Source of the DNA: Magnolia sinica
Lineage: Eukaryota > Streptophyta > Magnoliopsida > Magnoliales > Magnoliaceae
NCBI RefSeq assembly: GCF_029962835.1
Contig: NC_080581.1
Span: 20,784,001-20,848,000 of the forward strand
Reading direction: 5' to 3'
Length of the DNA stretch: 64,000 nt
The first letter of the stretch is position 1. Each line of letters starts with the position of its first letter. The translations under genes and the position numbers were made by a program. Positions 59,131 to 64,000 of the stretch are shown piece by piece. Under the pieces are notes generated by a model that was not told the origin of the DNA, ran no database searches, and was given only the letters and a program-made list of their open reading frames with translations.

Positions 59131-60892
59131 GTACGCTCCGATTTCTTTTTCTTTTTTTTCTAATTAATTTTTTTTTTATTCTCCACAAGCTGGATCCGAT
59201 TTTCTGTCCGTGCATTTGTCTCCGACGATAATGGAGAGGAAATCTCGCCATATTGTCGATATATCGTGCGATATCGACGATATATCGGCCGATATTGGGA
59301 TTTTGAATTTTTTGGTATCTTCCGGTGGTTATCGGGGGTGTATCGTCTCGCAGTGGTGCGATACCGATAATATCGGCCAATATATCGGCCGATAGTATTG
59401 ATATTTCGAACACTGGTTAGCACAGATGGATACCGCATTGTTACTTGTGGAGCACTAGTGATTGGTGCTCGTAGATGATTTGCAAGTATGATTTCTCAAA
59501 CCTAATATTTCTTTCCTCCCATTATACACACAGGAAAGATCTTCTTTGCTTAATAGATTGGGGACTCTCAGTGATTTGGAATATGGGATGAAAAATTTAC
59601 TTTCTACTCCTGAAGTTCAGAAGCCTGTTTCTGATGGTAATGATCAGACAGAGCCAGTAAGTGTCCCTGGCCTAGAAACGTTCTCTCTGAGTTACAAGGT
59701 ATGTCATGTTCTTGCATTCCTTTATCATTTTAAATCATAGTATCCTCTGGGAATATTCTCTAGTAATTAAATTTTGGTACAAGAACAGGTGTAATGGTCG
59801 TTATCCCTTGTGATTTCAAGAAAAGCCTTGACAAAGTATCAGTTGATTTTTCGATTCCTGTTTCATTGTAAACACGTCAACCGCCAACTTTGTGGAGCAT
59901 GGCAAGTCCATCAAGTATGTGTATATTTATTTCATGTAGACATGTTTAGGTGGCAAGGAGTGTTACATGCAGCCGTGCATCTTAAGTGCCAAACACTTAC
60001 AAATGAATTGTCGGATCTTGTGCATATGCTACTCTTGCATGTGAAGGTGCTTCTGTTTGTCACTCGTAGAGGGTCATTTGCACTCTACAAGTACTAATTT
60101 CTCCTAGGTGGGTTTTGATTGCTTTCTAAATTACTGATACATTTACAGGGGGTTCATGCTTTTAACAAATTGGGAACAGCCATCTCCTGCTCTTCAGTGC
60201 TTTGCCGCAGCATGCTTAAATTTATTAATAGCCTTTTACATTATTTAACATTTGAGGTAAGCTCTGTCTTATTTTCAATGGCATATCATTTTATTGTCAT
60301 TTTTTGGAACCAAAGTTCTTTTGTTCATTGCAATAATTCCTTATACGCCATTCGTAGGTTCTTGAACCCAATTGGCATGTGATGCACAATAGACTTCTAA
60401 CTGCAAAGAGCATAGATGAGGTCTTCTCATCATTCTCCTACTTTCCTCTTCTTAAATGTACTTTATTTGTTATATGTAGGGGGTTGTTTGGATGTGACTC
60501 CCAGTAATGGTTGGTATGAAGCTTTTGGCTGAAGCTCCCCGCTTTAAGTTGGCATTGGTGTAGAAAACAGAAACTATAAGCTAGATTCCTTCTTCCTAAA
60601 TTTTTGGTTTGAACCGATAGAGTGAGACAGGAATATCTCAATACATATTTGTGTAGAGTACATCCCATCTGCTGCTGAGTGCCTTAAGACTGGGCTGATT
60701 AATATTTTGTTGGCTTCAGGGATCTCATTTGCTTCATTCAATCAGCAATTGTATGCTAAACTTCTGTTTGCATCAGCCATAAAATAGATGTGGCTGATTT
60801 TTATAGATGTCGTCTCATCCCAATTTTGAGGACATGACTTTCCTTCTTCTTTTTTTTTTGGGTCTTTCTTGTTTGATTTTCAATCAATGCAG

Positions 60893-61564
60893 GAGCATGA
60901 GAAGGAAGAAGCCCAGGTGGAGGAGGTGACAGGACAGATGGAGGGCAGGGCAGGCAAGCCTCTCGCTAAGGCTTCTTGACAAGTTGGAAAGAACCCAAGA
61001 AAAAACAACACCAAGAAAGCCAATGAAGCAGATACTGTTGTTGAATCTGTTGCATCAGTTAGTACTATAGCTGAAACTGGTAGGCATCATTCTTTTCTGA
61101 TGAATTAAAAATCATCTTTGTCAGTAAGCCAGTGTTTGGACATACACGCCAATCGGTAGCACAAAAATTGAAACCCGATTGGCATGTTTGAACGTACATG
61201 CCAATCAGCAGACAAAAATTGAAACCCGAAATGGGTGGATTGTCAGTTACCATTTTTTTTCCCATCTTGAAGATTTCATTCATCTCAATGCATGTTATCT
61301 TTTTCTCTCCGTAGGACATGTTTCTGAGGGGGAAAAACCCAAAGGCAGGGGAGCTTCGAAGAAGGCTCCTGCTAGAAAGGTGTGCTTGTAAATCCCGAAA
61401 CTTCTTATTTCCCAAGTATCTCCCTGTTTTGTGGACTTCTCATTGCCTTTTTGGTTTGGGTCTTTCAGCAGAAAATACCGACTACTGTTGATAGTGAAGA
61501 GGAAGATGATGAGGTGCTCGAGCTGAAAGAACGATTGGCAGCGTATAACATTGATTCTCCTTAA
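60893..61564 (+). pseudogene. TOP2: Captured 3' end of a gene with acidic/basic tail, possibly DNA topoisomerase II
   Basis: Three exons, 60893-61079, 61315-61379 and 61469-61564, have AG/GT borders and fully consistent phases (0, 1, 0). They encode a Glu/Lys-rich tail: EHEKEEAQVEEV, KPKGRGASKKAPARK, then SEEEDDEVLELKERLAAYNI and DSP before TAA. Such alternating acidic and basic tails with a final LKERLAAYN phrase recall the C-terminus of plant DNA topoisomerase II, the nuclear enzyme that passes one duplex through another; this is from memory. One in-frame TGA is present at 60977-60979. The exon upstream (60149-60256) is also phase-compatible, so a spliced chimaera is conceivable. Confidence 0.4.
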
Positions 61565-61980
61565 GATCAAATAGGTATATGATCATCCATGTGCAATAAG
61601 CTTTCGAATCAAAGCGAAGCTGATAATAGGGTGTTAGTTGATTGCAAATTGATAACCAGCAGATGTACATCCATGGAGTTTTCACTTGCGATTGTTGAGA
61701 AGCTATTTGGCTGCGAGAAGGCATTGGATCTTGCTGTTAATGAGAACTTTAAATAGACATATAACTATTATGTTGGCATTATACTTTTGTGAATGGAAAT
61801 GAATGATTGTGTTTGATTGAATGATTAAATGATTTATGAATGATTTTGTTTGATCAAATGAATGAATGATTTTGTTTGATAGAATGAATGAATGATTTAG
61901 CCATGAAGTATTTATCTATATTAGCTTATATGAGTTATCAGGGTGTACTACAATGGTAAGAGCTGCCATAACTAATTAAA
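61565..61980 (+). other. 3' UTR-like stretch and ATGAATGATTTTG tandem repeats
   Basis: After the stop, AT-rich sequence leads to about six copies of a 13-27 bp ATGAATGATT(T/G)TGTTTGAT unit (61795-61905). No ORF is seen. Confidence 0.7.
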
Positions 61981-61984
61981 TTTT

Positions 61985-62488
61985 TTATTAACAATAGGCA
62001 TTAGCTACGGTTATTAACCGTAGCCCTTTGTTGAAACCCGTAGCTCTTACTAAATGTAGCTTTTTGCTACGGTTCTCATTCTACTTTTAGCTACAGCTAA
62101 AATCCGTAGCTGTATATAATTTTTGCTACAAGGAATATTGCTATGGATTTAACCCGTACCTATAGTTTAATTAGCTACGGATATTAATCGTAGCCTTGTA
62201 TCTGAAAACTGTAGTTGTTGCTAATTTAGGCCTATTGCTACGGTTCTTGGTCAACTTTTAGCTACAGATATAATCTGTAGGTGTAAATACTTTAACGCTA
62301 CAGAAGCAATGGCTATGGATTTAATCCGTATCCAATATTTCTATGGCTACGGATTGTATCCGTAGCCATAGCTTCTAGACCTATGGCTATGGCATCAATG
62401 GCTACGGTCATGCTACGGATCTTAACTGTAGCCATAGACCTTTAGCTACGGTTTTTATCCGTAGCCTTTGCCCTGTTTTCTGGTAGTG
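61985..62488. repeat. Subterminal repeats and right end of CACTA-2
   Basis: More than fifteen copies of GCTACGG or CCGTAGC stand in both orientations, many paired as hairpins (GCTACGGTTATTAACCGTAGC at 62003). The last 20 bases invert to CACTACCAGAAAACAGGGCA. Confidence 0.9.
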
Positions 62489-62491
62489 TTG

Positions 62492-62616
62492 GTGGTGTTA
62501 ATTTAGTGGCATGGTCACCCACCACTTTCTTATACGGTGGCCTACTTAGAGTTGTCATTTTGCATGCTATTTTGGCTTAAGCTTTATCTAGACATGGAGG
62601 AATTTATACACAAAGT
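62492..62616. other. Right flank of CACTA-2, foldback-family DNA
   Basis: CACGGTCACCCACCACT-type wording recalls 48985-49120 left of CACTA-2: both have TGGTCACCCACCACT or GGTCACCCACCACTA and a following TGGCCTACTT. It ends where the next LTR starts. Confidence 0.6.
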
Positions 62617-64000
62617 TGTAACGCCCTGAAATTTGGGGGTCGAGCATAACTCAGCTCCCGAGTTCCAAAACATCACTTATGCAACATATTTAATGAAGGA
62701 TGTATGTTGACTATATTAGTGCATAAAACATGAAATAGATTAAGCAAAAACACAGATATGATTCAGGGATAAGTGAATAAAGCAAGCGGAAGACTTATAG
62801 TAAAATATGCGTACAAGTGTAAATCCCTGAATTACACATACAAGCCAGATCGTATGAAAGTGTTGTTTAACAAAATTTAAGTATCAAGTTACATCATTTC
62901 AATCCCCAAAATAATCCTAGAAATCCCGCGCATCAGACCGAGGCTCGCTAGAACCCGTCTGAAAACTGCATATAGGAGAAGGCAGCCTCGTCGTCATCCA
63001 GCTCCCGCTCTGCCTCAGAAGTCGCATCCACATCTGCAACATCAGAGCCTAAGACAGAGTCTGGTGGGTGTGTAACACCGCCCCAGAAACGTGGGAGTGA
63101 GTGATCAACTCAGTGGAACAATAAGGCACTGGTTAACATGTTATCAGTTCAATCAAACAGTAATGATAAAGCAAGACAATTAAATAAATCCTAAGTACTC
63201 TTGTTAATGCAAGGATGTATGCGAAATGATGTGTGCCCTCACGCGTACACCCTCAGCGTCTTCATCTTACGTTACGCATGACATCGCCTCAAAGTGCTCC
63301 ACATCTACAAAGCACATGCAAATGCGGTGCATGGATATGATTACCAAGTTGTTATTAGTCCAATTCATACAGCAGGATTGGGAAGCTAAGATACCTTCCT
63401 CATATCACCATCCAAACAGTAATCCATACTAGGGTCGTCAATCCTAGACATCTCATACGATCATATATTTGAGGTCGTAGCAAAGGGCTCGTCACCAATC
63501 AATGCACGCCTTTCATGCCCGTACTACCACAATTCGGCTCGTCACCTCCTTGAGGTATCCAGGTATGCTCAAGGTCACTACAAAGGGCTCGTCACCAATC
63601 AATGTAGGCCGACAGCACGAATATAGTGTCCCATACCACCATAATCGGCTCACGAGTTTAGTTACTCACTGGTCACTACGGGGAGGCTCGTCACCCCAGC
63701 GTAGGCCGACAGCTCGACCACGGTGTCCCATACCACCATGTCCGGCTCATGAGTCTTAGTGGATCAAGTACCATAGTTAACAGGATTTCACTAGTAAGTT
63801 CGGTATCCTAGATTCAAAAAATAGCGTCCATACGTGGTTAACATACAACGTACAATCGGGTTACTAGACGAACTCGACTAGCACGAGCGCACGTTGAATT
63901 GAACGACATAGAGTGCGCAAACACTCCACGTGGCCAAACCACTGCCGACAACTCTAATACGACTCGGGTTCGTCTAATACATCCTACGTGGCGAAAGCAA
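62617..64000 (+). repeat. Tekay/Del-like Gypsy LTR, cut by window end
   Basis: It starts TGTAACGCCCTGAAATTTGG, the usual opening of Tekay/Del LTRs, after flank AAAGT. The 1.38 kb seen are non-coding, with a tandem repeat at 63480-63760. Its relative begins at 20894. The other end lies outside the window. Confidence 0.7.
63476..63757 (+). repeat. Three tandem copies of a roughly 100-bp unit in the LTR
   Basis: Each unit carries GGCTCGTCACC, (C/A)GTAGGCCGACAGC-like, CCCATACCACCA and CGGCTCA(C/T)GAG in the same order. The last two copies are the most alike; the first is diverged. Confidence 0.8.

Larger units (their letters stand above)
57266..59415. mobile_element. hAT-type DNA transposon, non-autonomous (2,150 bp)
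   Basis: Terminal inverted repeats are CAGTGTTCGAAATATC at the left and its near-perfect inverse (GATATTTCGAACACTG) at the right. The flanks are identical 8-mers, GTTAGCAC at 57258-57265 and 59416-59423, the size made by hAT transposases. The subterminal zones (57270-57370 and 59235-59410) are crowded with TATCG/CGATA words. No transposase ORF is visible; the middle consists of foldback-family repeats and a GC-richer stretch (58790-59130). It lies in an intron of the captured FANCD2-like exons, so it came after the capture or was brought in with that gene. Confidence 0.9.
56794..60256 (+). pseudogene. FANCD2: Captured host exons, FANCD2-like (three exons)
   Basis: Exons 56794-56900 (RVQSLLDLALRTTAAAADPC), 59534-59698 (ERSSLLNRLGTLSDLEYGMK, ending VPGLETFSLSYK) and 60149-60256 (GVHAFNKLGTAISCSSVLCR then SMLKFINSLLHYL) have AG/GT borders and agree in phase 0. 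The last exon resembles the FANCD2 segment that in vertebrates reads VRDFxILIxLIKVF, then PVLxVCLKYGRLFVEAFLK. FANCD2 is the ubiquitinated nuclear protein of the Fanconi DNA-crosslink repair pathway. The identification is from memory and could be wrong; the first exon is assigned by phase only. The first intron holds the hAT element. No start or remaining parts of the gene were found. Confidence 0.45.
49120..62488. mobile_element. CACTA transposon CACTA-2 (13,369 bp) with captured host exons
   Basis: The left end reads CACTGCCAAAAAATGACCAA and the right end inverts to CACTACCAGAAAACAGGGCA; both lead into AAAGGCTA(C/T)GG. The 3-bp flanks are identical: TTG at 49117-49119 and at 62489-62491. 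Subterminal repeats built from GCTACGGTT/AACCGTAGC occur at both ends. No TNP2-type transposase was recognised, so the copy is probably non-autonomous. It carries minus-strand PFP exons (53815-54120), plus-strand FANCD2-like exons (56794-60256) and a plus-strand acidic tail gene piece (60893-61564). A hAT element (57266-59415) is nested inside. Confidence 0.92.

Noticed and set aside
1-64000. CRISPR arrays, rRNA or tRNA genes, bacterial-type operons
   Set aside because: No regularly spaced direct repeats with unique spacers, no tRNA-like folds and no ribosomal-RNA words were noticed; the DNA is plant nuclear repeat sequence.

Overview
The window reads as nuclear DNA from a large, repeat-rich flowering-plant genome. 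Evidence: plant lineages of LTR retrotransposon (Copia with gag of the UBN2 type, Athila-like and Tat-like Ty3/Gypsy, Tekay/Del-like LTRs), CACTA and hAT DNA transposons, plant-type spliced gene fragments, and a very abundant GTGGGCCC-rich foldback repeat. I suspect a magnoliid from the style of that foldback repeat, but this is inference. I found no intact host gene, no tRNA or rRNA gene and no CRISPR array.

Layout. 1-7126: Copia element with long LTRs, a gag relic and a second plant-specific ORF relic, but no recognisable pol; the window opens inside its 5' LTR. 7593-19310: an Athila-like element (A, minus strand) with matching 5-bp flanks (GTTTG); its coding core is gone and its middle is filled by a Tat-like element (about 9.99-18.15 kb, plus strand) with two gag-like copies, no visible pol, and an antisense plant-mobile-domain ORF. 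20894 to about 25.77 kb: a Tekay/Del-like LTR start followed by foldback repeats, AT tracts and telomere-like words. About 25.78-28.30 kb: the 3' end of another Tat/Retand-like element (antisense ORF, polypurine tract, LTR).

28825-48852 is a CACTA transposon (CACTA-1, about 8.3 kb of its own DNA) into which a near-complete Athila-like element (B, 32318-44016, minus strand) has inserted. CACTA-1 carries exons of a DENR/TMA22-like translation factor and the 3' end of an unidentified host gene. 49120-62488 is a second CACTA transposon (CACTA-2, 13,369 bp, perfect 3-bp TTG flanks), carrying antisense exons of a pyrophosphate-dependent phosphofructokinase gene and a sense-strand series of exons, some FANCD2-like and some like an acidic DNA-topoisomerase-II tail. 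A 2,150-bp hAT element with perfect 8-bp flanks (GTTAGCAC) sits in one of those introns. The window closes inside a Tekay/Del-like LTR starting at 62617.

The main story is nested transposition plus capture of several unrelated host gene pieces by two adjacent, apparently non-autonomous CACTA elements. Neither shows recognisable TNP2-type transposase. No operon-like cooperation of genes exists here. Family calls rest on motifs read by eye and on memory of protein families; no database search was possible.
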